Of a DNA stretch of 64,000 nucleotides, positions 1 through 8,408 are shown one piece after another. The stretch comes from Acinetobacter sp. ANC 3813 (GTDB lineage Bacteria > Pseudomonadota > Gammaproteobacteria > Pseudomonadales > Moraxellaceae). The stretch covers positions 310,001 to 374,000 of the forward strand of contig NZ_NEGK01000004.1 in the NCBI RefSeq assembly GCF_002135435.1, in the 5' to 3' direction. The notes beneath the pieces were generated by a model that saw nothing but the letters and a program-made list of their open reading frames with translations, made no database searches and was not told the origin of the DNA. Every line of letters starts with the position of its first letter. Position 1 is the first letter of the stretch. The position numbers and the translations under genes are program-made.

Positions 1-1025
1 ATATATTTTTGATCAAAATCTAAAGGAATTAGTTTTGTTTTAGTGGCTTGAAGTAATGGATCAAGCTGCGTAAGTTCTTTTTTAGCCCATTCAACATCAA
101 TCGTTTTACCCGCAGCTTTTTTGACCATCCAAGCCTGCCAAATACGGTCAATATTGCGGTGATGCAAATAGAAGATTGGATCATTACCAGCTGCAGGAAC
201 TTGCCCCATATGAGGCGCATTACAGTTCATTCCAACTGCACAATGCATTGCTCCATGAGGCTGCCCCTCCAGCATTTTTGAAAAACTATAAAAATTGTCA
301 AAATTCATAGCTTCACGAGCAGAAATTGCTTCTGGCAAAATAAAATTGCGGCCCTTATTTAAATTGCTGGTTCGATACGCATCATAAGTTGATTTTCCAG
401 ACATTCTGAATATTTCAGGCAATAGAATTCCTTGCTGAGTTAAACTGTCATCATATTTCCAATATGGCAACTGTAATTCAGAATTTTGTGATGCCTTCCG
501 TAAAGTGCGTTCAAAATAATGTAAATACAGGCGATGCCATGGCAAAAAATTCGCGTCTATTACCCGAATAGTCTCGCCATATTCATCTACAAAATTATGA
601 CTGTGCGGGCAAGTGGCCCAAACTTTCTGCGCAACTGCATCTGGCGGTGTCTGCTCCTTGATTGAATCATAAGCGCGTTCAAAATCAGTACAAAGCTTAC
701 GCTCTTCTGAGGTTGCACCTGCATTATTTAAACAGTCATCAACAACTTGCTTTTTTGTCTCTTTTAATTTGCTATTTGCTCTCGGACCATTCCCGTAATA
801 ACCATGAATATTCGCCCAATATTCCAGACTGGTTCTATATGTCAACGAAGTGGGATCAGCCGAACCTGCTTTACGCATTTCTTCAAATGCTTTATATAGC
901 GCGTCGACATTTTTAGGATCTTGTGAAAAAGTTTTTAGACTTGGTACTTGCGCAGCATGCGTCGTATGGAGTGGTAAATAAAAACCCAATAGAGAAATCA
1001 CACTCAAACTCAATACTTTTTTCAT
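1..1025 (-). CDS. Exported tyrosinase (type-3 copper), 3' end outside window
   Basis: The frame opens with ATG at 1023-1025 and stays open for 341 codons to the window edge, so the C-terminus is missing. Residues 1-24 form a signal peptide (basic start, hydrophobic core, ending near HTTHAA). A CuA region is visible: His74, His141/His143 in CPHSHNF, and His164 in LPWHRLYLHYFER. A CuB region follows: His257 and His261 in GQPHGAMH, then LHHRNIDRIW at about 287-296. These are the six-histidine pattern of tyrosinases, which hydroxylate monophenols and oxidise diphenols to quinones. With a signal peptide it should act in the periplasm or outside the cell. No caddie (MelC1-like) copper chaperone is visible upstream. 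Whether it makes melanin-like pigment cannot be told. The family call is secure; the substrate is unknown. Confidence 0.88.
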   Translation of the reverse strand, partial: MKKVLSLSVISLLGFYLPLHTTHAAQVPSLKTFSQDPKNVDALYKAFEEMRKAGSADPTSLTYRTSLEYWANIHGYYGNGPRANSKLKETKKQVVDDCLNNAGATSEERKLCTDFERAYDSIKEQTPPDAVAQKVWATCPHSHNFVDEYGETIRVIDANFLPWHRLYLHYFERTLRKASQNSELQLPYWKYDDSLTQQGILLPEIFRMSGKSTYDAYRTSNLNKGRNFILPEAISAREAMNFDNFYSFSKMLEGQPHGAMHCAVGMNCNAPHMGQVPAAGNDPIFYLHHRNIDRIWQAWMVKKAAGKTIDVEWAKKELTQLDPLLQATKTKLIPLDFDQKY

Positions 1026-1208
1026 AATTATTCACCCATTAAAATATAATTTTAAAAATTTTATTATTCTCATAGAAGTTTATTGAGACCATACCTCAAA
1101 GTAGTTATTTAGCTCACTTTAAGAACCCCCATTAATAATTATCTAGATAATATTTCAACTGTTTTATTTATATTTTAATTACCCGATCAAAATAACAGCC
1201 GAACACTA

Positions 1209-2114
1209 TTAAGCCGCTTCCAGGTGCAAAAGCGCCATAAATTTCAGCTCTTCCAGCCTGAGGTTTAAGTAGGATTCATTCAATTGCGCATTGCTGAAGT
1301 GATTGCCATGCAAATTAATCAGCAAATAATCATCCTTAAGCGCCTGCAGCAGCTGCCCTAAATTTTCACGATTCAGCAGCTTTAAATACAGTTCAGCTTT
1401 TGCATTAAACACCATTGTGACCAAAGCAATTGCCGCCTGTCTGCGGTTTTCATCCAGATAATGGCAATTGGCAATTTGCTCTGCTTGGATCGCATCCTGA
1501 ATTTTTGCATAGACTTGCAGCAGATGCTGCGCGGCATCCGATGAACTATAGCCTTCAATCAGCTGCCCCTGAAGCTGCTGCAGCGGGAAAAAATAGCGCT
1601 GCTGGTAGCCGTGAATTTTGCGCTCCAGCGCCTGCAGAATATCGTCCCGCTCCTGCAGCGCCTGTACCTGAGTAAAATAAGACTTTAATTCTTCTTGCGC
1701 TTTTTGCTCGATCTGGCTGTGCATATTCTGCTGATGCACCGTCAAAAATGCCTGTACCTGCGCAATTTGATCCTTGAGCTCATTCAGCATAATTTCTGCA
1801 TTTATTTTAGTCATTTCAATAAAACTGTCAGCCTGCAAGCGTCTTGTTTTCACATACTGTTCAATATCTAAAACATCCTGATATTGCTGCAGCTGATTTA
1901 CAGCAACTTTCAGACTGCTGATCTGAATCCTCAGCTGAGTCACTTCATACTGTATTTCATGGCTTTGCCCATCTTGCAGATTTAATTCATTGCGGGCATG
2001 CGCTAAATTCATCTGCAGATCTTTTTGCAGACGCAAACTCTGCTTCAGCTTAAAGCATGTAAACAAAAGCCCCACCAGCAGCGCAAGCGCCAAAATAATT
2101 AGAGGATTTGACAT
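1209..2114 (-). CDS. Membrane-anchored coiled-coil DUF4041 protein
   Basis: I start it at ATG 2112-2114 (MSNPLIIL), which has GGAG 5 bases upstream, rather than at an upstream in-frame start 13 codons earlier. It is 301 residues. Residues 5-20 form one N-terminal membrane helix, followed by a long glutamine-rich coiled coil to about residue 160. The C-terminal third (YFFPLQQL, then CHYLDENRRQAAIALVTMVFNAKAE, and NLRLEELKFMALLHLEAA at the end, each with gaps) resembles the DUF4041 domain as I remember it. DUF4041 is usually followed by a T5orf172/GIY-YIG nuclease domain; here the protein stops right after DUF4041. Function is unknown. The domain call rests on recall, so a profile search would settle it. 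Confidence 0.6.
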   Translation of the reverse strand: MSNPLIILALALLVGLLFTCFKLKQSLRLQKDLQMNLAHARNELNLQDGQSHEIQYEVTQLRIQISSLKVAVNQLQQYQDVLDIEQYVKTRRLQADSFIEMTKINAEIMLNELKDQIAQVQAFLTVHQQNMHSQIEQKAQEELKSYFTQVQALQERDDILQALERKIHGYQQRYFFPLQQLQGQLIEGYSSSDAAQHLLQVYAKIQDAIQAEQIANCHYLDENRRQAAIALVTMVFNAKAELYLKLLNRENLGQLLQALKDDYLLINLHGNHFSNAQLNESYLNLRLEELKFMALLHLEAA

Positions 2115-2556
2115 TGCAGCTCCTAAATTGAAGTGCCTCCCTGCCGGCATCAATATCTATTTCTGTATCATTTTAATGTCCTGATTCATTAGAAATAATC
2201 CATCCTGAAAAAGGATTCAATATAGCGACAGAAGAAGCTGATCAGCGGAATTTTGTGATATTTCTTGCACAAGCTGCTCTTTTTAGTCAATTTTTATGCA
2301 GTTTTTCTAAAAAATAATTAAATACTGAAATATTTTGATAAACAATATTAAGTGGTAAATATTTGATGTTACTTAATTTTTCATTTTAATAATCCATCTA
2401 TTCTTTTCATTATGCCTGCTTTAAAAGCACGGAGAAAGTGCGGGGTATTTCATTATTATCCGTAAAATTTTCGATTTTAATTAATATAACATCATAAAAA
2501 AACAGCAACTTAATTCCGTTTGGTTTGAAAGCCCAGCCATTGAAATGCACTGAGAA
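2115..2556. other. Non-coding gap, nothing recognised
   Basis: AT-rich 442-bp stretch between the DUF4041 gene and rluA, which are both on the minus strand. I found no credible reading frame, clear terminator, tRNA or repeat. It probably holds the promoter of the DUF4041 gene. Confidence 0.5.
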
Positions 2557-3222
2557 TTAAAATGGCACCTTGCCATTAATTTCTACAGCTTTTCCGCTCA
2601 AAGGCTGGGTAAATGCTAAATAACTGGCATGCAGCGCCATACGCTTTAATGGACTTTGCGCCGCATAAGGATGATAGATTTTATCGCCAGTAATCGGGTG
2701 GCCTATATGCATCATATGCACTCTTAATTGGTGCGAACGGCCCGTAATCGGCGTGAGAAGCATCCGGCTGATATCCTGCGCTGCATCATAATTTATAGCT
2801 TGATACAAGGTTTGCGCTGGCTTGCCCAATTCATAATGCACGATTTGGCGCGGGCGGTTTTCCCAATCGGTAATCAAAGGCTCATTGACACTGCCTTCAC
2901 CCATTAGCTGCCCCTGCACCAAGGCAATATAGTTTTTGCGTACTGTGCGCGCCTGAAACATTTTACTGACTGCAACCTCAGCATCGCGGTGCTTCGCAAA
3001 CATTAAAATACCGGATGTCGCCATATCTAAACGGTGGGTAATTTTGGCATTCGGAAACTGCGCCACAACACGCAAATACGCGCTGTCATGATGCTCCGGC
3101 AAGCGCCCCGGTACAGACAGCAGTCCTGCAGGCTTATCAATCACCACCAAATCATCATCTTCATAAACAATCTCAAGCGGTTCTTGCGGAGGCATGTATA
3201 CAAAATTGTCGTCTAAAGGCAT
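2557..3222 (-). CDS. rluA: Dual-specificity RNA pseudouridine synthase RluA
   Basis: A 221-residue protein, the same size as E. coli RluA (219). RluA isomerises uridine 746 of 23S rRNA and uridine 32 of several tRNAs. The family motif HRLDMATSG carrying the catalytic aspartate is near residue 64. The other RluA blocks, DKPAGLLSVPGR and TGRSHQLRVHM, are also present. There is no N-terminal S4 domain, which separates it from RluC/RluD. No good Shine-Dalgarno sequence precedes the ATG at 3222 (GTTCCCGCC), nor an alternative ATG nine codons in, so the exact start is slightly uncertain. It is a single-gene unit. Confidence 0.9.
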   Translation of the reverse strand: MPLDDNFVYMPPQEPLEIVYEDDDLVVIDKPAGLLSVPGRLPEHHDSAYLRVVAQFPNAKITHRLDMATSGILMFAKHRDAEVAVSKMFQARTVRKNYIALVQGQLMGEGSVNEPLITDWENRPRQIVHYELGKPAQTLYQAINYDAAQDISRMLLTPITGRSHQLRVHMMHIGHPITGDKIYHPYAAQSPLKRMALHASYLAFTQPLSGKAVEINGKVPF

Positions 3223-3431
3223 GGCGGGAACAGTGGGAACAAAATTTTGCGCAACATAGCAACTGGCCTAAGCGCTGTCAATATTCTGGTTCAGGGTGTA
3301 ATTGATGCGAAGAAATAAATATTCCAGATTGCTAGGCGTACTGCCCAATATAAAAAAAGAAAAGTGAATATAAATATGAAATGGATTGTGCTGAAAAAGC
3401 TGTTTTTATAATAAAGCATCGGATATTTTCG

Positions 3432-3656
3432 AGGGCGGCGTAGAGAAAACGATTGGTTTACTTCAACTATCCTGACTTTGTAAGTCCTGATCTTATAGCC
3501 TATAAACTTGTGATCTATAGCGTCCTAAGCCGAATCGAGACCTTTTGGGTAAGTACTGCTCTCGCGTTTTGCGCCCGCACAGCATGCTGCTCTTTTCGAT
3601 CTCTGTATCGCCCTTGAGTTCTATAGTAGTTAAATGCCTGCGGGATTGTTTCCCTG
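3432..3656 (-). repeat. Repeat copy 1, candidate small-RNA locus
   Basis: This block of about 225 bp is repeated in the same orientation at 4611-4838. The core 3456-3606 matches 4637-4787 over 151 bases with a single difference by eye. Conserved hairpins include GACTT-TGT-AAGTC and the palindrome CAGCATGCTG. Beyond the core the copies diverge, but two elements stay at the same spacing: TATAGTAG (3622-3629; TACTAT on the minus strand, like a -10 box) and the dyad GGGATTGTTTCCC (3642-3654), which would cover the -35 region. This suggests a transcript of about 160-185 nt running down the minus strand. It lacks terminal inverted repeats and a credible protein frame. I recall multicopy C4-like sRNA families in Acinetobacter, but could not check identity. 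Confidence 0.6.
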
Positions 3657-3843
3657 AAAATACGCAATTTCGCCTCTCTATGAAAATAATTCCCAGATAT
3701 AAAAAATAAATGAAAAATATTTTCATTAAAGTCGGATTAATGATTCTATTAATGCATATTTAAAAACTTTTAAAGAATATTATTCATTATCAAATAGAAA
3801 ATACAGTGTTCTTCAACGGGTTTAAATATCCAAACAGCAGCAG

Positions 3844-4290
3844 CTAATTGGCAAGAGGCAGCCCTTCTTTTTGCTGATACAGCTTGCGTATTTTATCCAG
3901 CTCAAAATGCGTAAAAGCGTCCAGCACATCGCGGGTTTCGGTTAAATTCAGATGGCGCAGTGAGGCATCAATTGTTCTATGGTATTTCAGCAAGCCAAAT
4001 AAATTTTTCTGCTCTACTTCTACACCAATATCGCTTTCAAAATTAAACGTCAGCGCATCTGAATCCGGCATTTCGACCAGACTGATTTGCACAGCCAAAT
4101 TTTCTTCATTATTGGTCACCGTAAATACCGCTTTTCCGCCGCGCATTTGCATCATCAAAATTTGCAGCTGCTTCCAATTCATGGCATTAAATTTTTGCAT
4201 GATTTCTTCGGCAGACATATCTTCAAAAGACTCTGCTTCATCATCTGAATGGTGATGCGGATTACGTATATCCAAATCAAATATGGTCAT
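3844..4290 (-). CDS. Conserved hypothetical protein, 148 aa
   Basis: Acidic soluble protein with no signal peptide or membrane helix. It opens with MTIFDLDIRNPHHHSDDEAE, a His/Asp-rich tail that could bind metal, then a helical stretch (MSAEEIMQKFNAMNW) and an alpha/beta-like C-terminal half. I do not recognise a family. No Shine-Dalgarno sequence is evident before ATG 4290. The gene sits alone between the two copies of the repeat at 3432-3656 and 4611-4838, so recombination between the repeats would delete it. Codon use looks like its neighbours. Confidence 0.6.
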   Translation of the reverse strand: MTIFDLDIRNPHHHSDDEAESFEDMSAEEIMQKFNAMNWKQLQILMMQMRGGKAVFTVTNNEENLAVQISLVEMPDSDALTFNFESDIGVEVEQKNLFGLLKYHRTIDASLRHLNLTETRDVLDAFTHFELDKIRKLYQQKEGLPLAN

Positions 4291-4610
4291 TGTTATTGTG
4301 CCTAATTGTAGTTCTGCATAAATTTTAGCAATAGTTTTTTAAAGCCTATCATTTTGTTTTTAAATGATTCTCAGCTATTCATCACATGCAAAAACACAAA
4401 TTAGCGACATAAGCCGCATAAAACGATGAAAATTTGAAATAAATAAATTTAATCATACAAATTGCAAAACATATCCAGCAGAAGCCATTTACACATGAGC
4501 TGTCTGGATTGAAAGGGGTTTTAAACTGAATAATTTGATGCGTTTTTTGAAATGGAAGCGGTGGAATATACTGCTGTAAGAATAATGATATGCACATTGA
4601 GACATTTTTT

Positions 4611-4838
4611 AGGGCGGTGTAAGAGAAAACGTAACCGTTTACTTCAACTATCCTGACTTTGTAAGTCATGATCTTATAGCCTATAAACTTGTGATCTATA
4701 GCGTCCTAAGCCGAATCGAGACCTTTTGGGTAAGTACTGCTCTCGCGTTTTGCGCCCGCACAGCATGCTGCTCTTTTCGATCTCTGTCACACCCTTGGGA
4801 CTTATAGTAGCCAATGCCCTCAGGGATTAATTCCCGAA
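4611..4838 (-). repeat. Repeat copy 2, candidate small-RNA locus
   Basis: Second direct copy of the block at 3432-3656, with 151 core bases (4637-4787) differing at one position. The flanks differ by substitutions and short indels, but TATAGTAG (4803-4810) and the dyad GGGATTAATTCCC (4823-4835) keep the same 12-base spacing as in copy 1. The dyad loop differs while its arms are conserved. This points to a minus-strand promoter with an operator over the -35 region. At the opposite end the sequence AAACG-GTTA-CGTTT (minus strand) can form a small hairpin where copy 1 has AAAC-CAATC-GTTT. A 95-residue frame crossing this block is not credible as a gene. Confidence 0.6.
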
Positions 4839-5013
4839 GATTGATCAATTTTCTGAAAATTTAGGAATATTTTTCGCGTGGTTCAAAAATTAAAGTATTT
4901 TTTCCCTTTTAAAGGTTTTTTCACTATTTTTATTGCACTAAAAGTCCTTTTAAAAGGAATATTTTCTCCAAAATTGTGTTAATTCCAATACACATTGCTG
5001 CTTTCGCTAGCCG

Positions 5014-5718
5014 CTATTCTTTCTTTTTGCTCATTTCAGACAGCAAATCCAGCTGAATTTCCTGAATTTTGGCCAATCTGTCCCATTGATGCATCAGCAG
5101 ATGGTCAATTTTTTCATGCAGATTGCGAATTTCCAATTCAGCCTTTAAATTCACTTTATAGTCGTTTTCCGAGCGCATGCGGTCTTTGGCTTCCTGACGG
5201 TTCTGGCTCATCATAATAATCGGGGCTTGCATGGCGGCAAGGCAAGACAGCATCAAGTTCAGCAAAATAAAGGGATATGGGTCGGCAGGATGCTTCACCA
5301 TGACAACGGTATTGACTAAAATCCACACCGCCAAAAATATGCCAAAACAGATGAGGAATGCCCAGCTGCCGCCAAAAGTCGCGATTTTATCCGCCAGACG
5401 CTCCCCAAAACTCCAATTCTGATCCAGCCGATTTTCCACGTTTTTACTGATCAGATCGTGCTGCTGCATACTGTTCAGCACTTCATATTCTAAATTGGAG
5501 ACTTCGCCCTGCTCAGAGCTGAGAATGGACTGTACATACTGCATGCGGTACTTGGTCAAATCTGACTGGCAGATGTAATCCTGCACTGTCCAATCTGGGT
5601 GGTCTTGGGCAATTTCTTCGGTAATGACTTTACGCACCGTACCCATGGGTACTAGGTTTTTTAATGGAAAATTCTTCTTGCAGACCAAACATGCATGGCA
5701 TTGTATTTTTCCGTTCAT
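5014..5718 (-). CDS. DUF1003 family membrane protein
   Basis: I chose ATG 5718 (MNGKIQCHACLVCKK), preceded by GGGGCAGGA; a TTG five codons upstream is the alternative. About 234 residues. The N-terminal 20 residues carry a CxxCxxC-like pattern (CHACLVC), possibly a small metal site. The DUF1003 core follows: NRLDQNWSFGERLADKIATFGGSW, split by a gap here, then two membrane helices (WAFLICFGIFLAVWILV and PFILLNLMLSCLAAMQAPI), then the family's MMSQNRQEAKDR segment and a C-terminal coiled coil. Both ends should be cytoplasmic. Function of DUF1003 proteins is not established to my knowledge. The family call is strong. Confidence 0.85.
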   Translation of the reverse strand: MNGKIQCHACLVCKKNFPLKNLVPMGTVRKVITEEIAQDHPDWTVQDYICQSDLTKYRMQYVQSILSSEQGEVSNLEYEVLNSMQQHDLISKNVENRLDQNWSFGERLADKIATFGGSWAFLICFGIFLAVWILVNTVVMVKHPADPYPFILLNLMLSCLAAMQAPIIMMSQNRQEAKDRMRSENDYKVNLKAELEIRNLHEKIDHLLMHQWDRLAKIQEIQLDLLSEMSKKKE

Positions 5719-5814
5719 TCCTGCCCCGCTCAATTGAACTTGATATTCTTTTGAGCATACTGTTTAGCCTGATTTCAATGCAAGCAGCTTCTGCTTTTTG
5801 CCTCATGCAAATAC

Positions 5815-6057
5815 TTATTGCAAATAGTGCAGCGCAATATACGGCGTCAAATTAAAAAGCAAAATGCCAATTTTATACAGCGCCATACCGCCATAATGGA
5901 TCGCGTCAAACTGCTGATCACTCAGCTTAAACCATTGCCCATGCACGCGTTTCATCCAATCTTTGGCAAAAACAAAAAGCACAAACCAAATGATTAAAAT
6001 CAGATAGTTAATCACTAGGCTATACAGTAAGAAATCAGTCAAATGAATCATATTCAT
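5815..6057 (-). CDS. Small inner-membrane protein, DUF6868-like
   Basis: An 80-residue protein with two hydrophobic segments (LLYSLVINYLILIIWFVLFVF, minus its last residues, and ALYKIGILLFNLTPYIAL). Between them is a conserved-looking loop, HGQWFKLSDQQFDAIHYGG. This pattern fits the DUF6868 family as I remember it. GGAGA lies 7 bases before ATG 6057, a good ribosome site. It is an isolated small gene, and its function is unknown. Confidence 0.65.
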   Translation of the reverse strand: MNMIHLTDFLLYSLVINYLILIIWFVLFVFAKDWMKRVHGQWFKLSDQQFDAIHYGGMALYKIGILLFNLTPYIALHYLQ

Positions 6058-6137
6058 TACAGATCTCCATTGAGGATCTTTGTTCTATTTTATGCCTGTT
6101 AATGGTCTTTGAATAATTTTTTTGTTTCCCGCTTTAA

Positions 6138-6875
6138 TCAAAATTCTAAGCGGTCCAGCTCACTAAAATCTTTAATTTTTGAAAGATAAATGGGAGCAGC
6201 ATTTACACGGCTCCATGTTTCTTTAAAGCGCGTCTCATCATCTTCATAGTGTTGATTGAGGTTCTCCCGCAGCAGCTTTTTCTGGCTTAGAAAATTGATA
6301 CTGGTTTGGCTGTGTATATAAGGGCCATGATTATCAGAGTCATCATAGCCAATTAAGCGCATATCGCGGCCTTCCAAGCGAAAGGTGTAGCGCCAATAGC
6401 CATAGCGCCCATGCGCATAATGAATTTTCAGCACGCCTTTTTCAATGGACGGTGCAAGTTCAGGCGCAAAGTACACACCGCCGTCTTCATTTTCAGAAGA
6501 AAAAGCGGAAAGATTTTGCACGACCTTTTGGTATTTTCCATGCTCATTGAGCAGCACTATAATGCCGCGGCGGTTGCGGTCAACTCTTTCACCAAATTGA
6601 TTCTCTAGCCACATGTTCGGATCTGTATTTTTCACAATTAAGACCACATCGGCTTGGCCGTCTTTGTTTAAATCACCTTTTAGCACTTCAAAGAGTACAT
6701 ATTTGGGTGGAATATAGGCATGATATGTTTTTTGATCTTTTTGCAGCTGAAGTTGCTCAGGGCTTAAAGGCTCTGCGGATGCGCTTTGCACAGCATAGAC
6801 CGAAGGATTCAGCACAATTGCGCTCAAAAGGCTGGCTATAAACACGCCAATTTTTATTGTACTTTGAGCAGACAT
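6138..6875 (-). CDS. Exported hypothetical protein with one FG-GAP/EF-hand-like motif
   Basis: A 245-residue protein with a signal peptide (residues 1 to about 28, ending SVYAVQSA) and AGGAGA placed 7 bases before ATG 6875. Around residues 70-82 it has GDLNKDGQADVVLIV, a DxNxDGxxD calcium-loop signature as found in VCBS/FG-GAP repeats. Only one such motif is seen, so it is not a full propeller. The remainder (KIHYAHGRYGYWRYTFRLE and a polar C-terminus) is unfamiliar. Probably periplasmic. No partner gene is adjacent. Confidence 0.6.
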   Translation of the reverse strand: MSAQSTIKIGVFIASLLSAIVLNPSVYAVQSASAEPLSPEQLQLQKDQKTYHAYIPPKYVLFEVLKGDLNKDGQADVVLIVKNTDPNMWLENQFGERVDRNRRGIIVLLNEHGKYQKVVQNLSAFSSENEDGGVYFAPELAPSIEKGVLKIHYAHGRYGYWRYTFRLEGRDMRLIGYDDSDNHGPYIHSQTSINFLSQKKLLRENLNQHYEDDETRFKETWSRVNAAPIYLSKIKDFSELDRLEF

Positions 6876-7012
6876 TTTTCTTCTCCTGATTATTCTCGCT
6901 ATGTGCTGCGCGCCATTTTATATATTTTTATATATTTCGGTCTTAAAGTTTAGCGGCTGATACTGCAAATGCCTATTAAGCTTTGAACGTCTTGATCAAA
7001 GTGCTCTTTGCA

Positions 7013-7042
7013 AAAAAACTCCGCCCCAAGGCAGAGTTTTTC
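7013..7042 (-). terminator. Rho-independent terminator of the 68-aa gene
   Basis: AAAACTCCGCC-CCAA-GGCAGAGTTTT forms a hairpin with one bulged base per arm, followed on the minus strand by a T run. It lies 37 bases downstream of the stop of the 7079-7285 gene. Confidence 0.7.
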
Positions 7043-7078
7043 ACATTTTATTTCACTCATATACTGCAAAATGGTGTT

Positions 7079-7285
7079 TTAGCTTTCACAGCATTTTTCG
7101 CATACTTGTATTTTTTCTGTGGGCCAATGCATCACAGCCCATTTTTTTACCAGTTTATGGCTTTCAAAATACCCTAAAAAGCGCTGGTCTTCTGTCTTTG
7201 GCAAATCTTCACAGCCTTTAGAAGCATTGTGAATGGTATGCGCGCCGTTTGCTAAGGCTTGTTCGTCTATAATAAATTTAATCAT
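7079..7285 (-). CDS. Small cysteine-containing hypothetical protein, 68 aa
   Basis: I start it at ATG 7285 (MIKFIIDEQAL) because GGGGGA lies 7 bases upstream; the longer frame begins upstream of that site. The first half is charged and the C-terminus ends VCEKCCES, giving a CxxCC cluster that could bind a metal or form disulfides. One further cysteine is near residue 25. I do not recognise the family. A strong terminator follows, so it is a monocistronic unit. Confidence 0.6.
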   Translation of the reverse strand: MIKFIIDEQALANGAHTIHNASKGCEDLPKTEDQRFLGYFESHKLVKKWAVMHWPTEKIQVCEKCCES

Positions 7286-7538
7286 GCAACATTCCCCCAG
7301 AATGATAAGTTCAGCCACGAATAAAACCATACAAAAATTATGGATTTAATCCCATAATAAAATTATGCCTTTATAGACTAAAAATCAATCAATATTTAAT
7401 GGGTTAAATAACAGCATAATTCTGAGGATGCATATGAAAAGATCTTAAGCTGAAAGCCTGTATCAAGCACTTTCAGCTGTTTTGGCTTTGGATATATAAA
7501 TACTTCGGGGGAAAGCAGATCTATTTTAACTTCTAATT

Positions 7539-8120
7539 TTAAACAGTCGAATGATCCAGATTTTCTGCGCGCTTACGGCGTATCCAGCGCACAATAAAAA
7601 TAATGGCAAGAAAGACGACAATCACCACCAGCACAGGAACAACAAAGGACAGTACTGAAAGTACAACCGCGCTGATCAGCTCTCCTGTAGACAGCAGTGG
7701 ATTGGCTATGCCGCCTGTGGTGCCTGTAGAAACTGCACGTGCTGCAACCGTATTCATTTGCACCACGCCAGCTGTACCGCCGCCCACAATAATGGCTGCA
7801 GCCCAACTGGCAAATTGCGACATTTCTCCGCTGCTGACCGCCATGGTAGCCAACGTTCCTGCAATCATGGATGCGGGTGTGGCAATGGTGTCTAGGGCAT
7901 TATCTACCCAAGGGATGTAATAAGCCGCAACTTCACATAAGGTGGCAACTGCCAATGCTATGCAGACTGACGGCATGGCCAGCCATTCAAAGCCTTTCAT
8001 GGGTTCGAACCAGCCTGTTAGTGAGGCAATGCTCATGACAAATAACGGAACAAAGACGCGGAACCCGCAAGCGGCACTCAGCCCAATACCAATGCATAGC
8101 CCTAAGATGGTTTCGATCAT
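7539..8120 (-). CDS. DUF4126 domain membrane protein
   Basis: 193 residues, five or more hydrophobic segments and a glycine-rich core (AAIIVGGGTAGVVQMN, TGTTGGIANPLLSTGE). The start MIETILGLCIGIGLSAACGF and the AAYYIPWVDNALDTIATPAS block match the DUF4126 family. A basic tail (RWIRRKRAE) marks the cytoplasmic end. Function is unknown. It lies downstream of the zinc-ribbon gene but a terminator at about 8204-8226 separates them, so it probably has its own promoter. Confidence 0.8.
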   Translation of the reverse strand: MIETILGLCIGIGLSAACGFRVFVPLFVMSIASLTGWFEPMKGFEWLAMPSVCIALAVATLCEVAAYYIPWVDNALDTIATPASMIAGTLATMAVSSGEMSQFASWAAAIIVGGGTAGVVQMNTVAARAVSTGTTGGIANPLLSTGELISAVVLSVLSFVVPVLVVIVVFLAIIFIVRWIRRKRAENLDHSTV

Positions 8121-8199
8121 GCTTGCTCCCTGCCTTGTGGCGTGTTGTTATTTTACGAACGGATGATTTATTTTAATTACAGCATGCTTAGCAGGCAAT

Positions 8200-8228
8200 A
8201 AAAAGCCCTATCGTGTGACAGGGCTTTC
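8200..8228 (-). terminator. Terminator after zinc-ribbon gene
   Basis: AGCCCT and AGGGCT arms around CGTGTGAC-type loop, with A and T runs on both sides. It lies 37 bases past the stop of the 8265-8408 gene on the minus strand. Confidence 0.8.
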
Positions 8229-8264
8229 GTTCAAAGCAGCGGGTAGCTGTTTGTTTTTTGCAGC

Positions 8265-8408
8265 TTAGGCATTCTTATTGTTAAATTGATTGCCTTGGCA
8301 TTTGGTACACGGTGGTAAACGATCAGTACCAATTTCTAAGTAGGTGCGGTGTCCGCATTTGACACAAAAATAGAAGCCTGTTCCGGGTTTAGAGCCAGCA
8401 GTAACCAT
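8265..8408 (-). CDS. Zinc-ribbon protein, 47 aa
   Basis: A short gene: ATG 8408 with GGAG 6 bases upstream, and TAA at 8265-8267. It encodes MVTAGSKPGTGFYFCVKCGH, then RTYLEIGTDRLPPCTKCQGN, then a short tail. Two CxxC knuckles (CVKC, CTKC) 18 residues apart make a classic zinc ribbon. Such proteins are often small conserved orphans in gammaproteobacteria; the role is unknown. The ribosome site, terminator and motif make it a real gene despite its size. Confidence 0.85.
   Translation of the reverse strand: MVTAGSKPGTGFYFCVKCGHRTYLEIGTDRLPPCTKCQGNQFNNKNA

Noticed and set aside
662..916. 84-codon plus-strand frame
   Set aside because: Antisense to the tyrosinase, whose frame carries the copper motifs.
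3493..3726. 77-codon minus-strand frame through repeat copy 1
   Set aside because: Open only in part of the repeat and not preserved as a frame in copy 2, so the conserved block is more likely RNA.
4382..4669. 95-codon minus-strand frame
   Set aside because: Runs into repeat copy 2, has no ribosome site, and its protein looks random; better explained by the repeat.
3432..4838. Repeat pair as an insertion sequence or MITE
   Set aside because: No terminal inverted repeats or target duplications visible, and a fixed promoter-like layout is better explained by an RNA gene.
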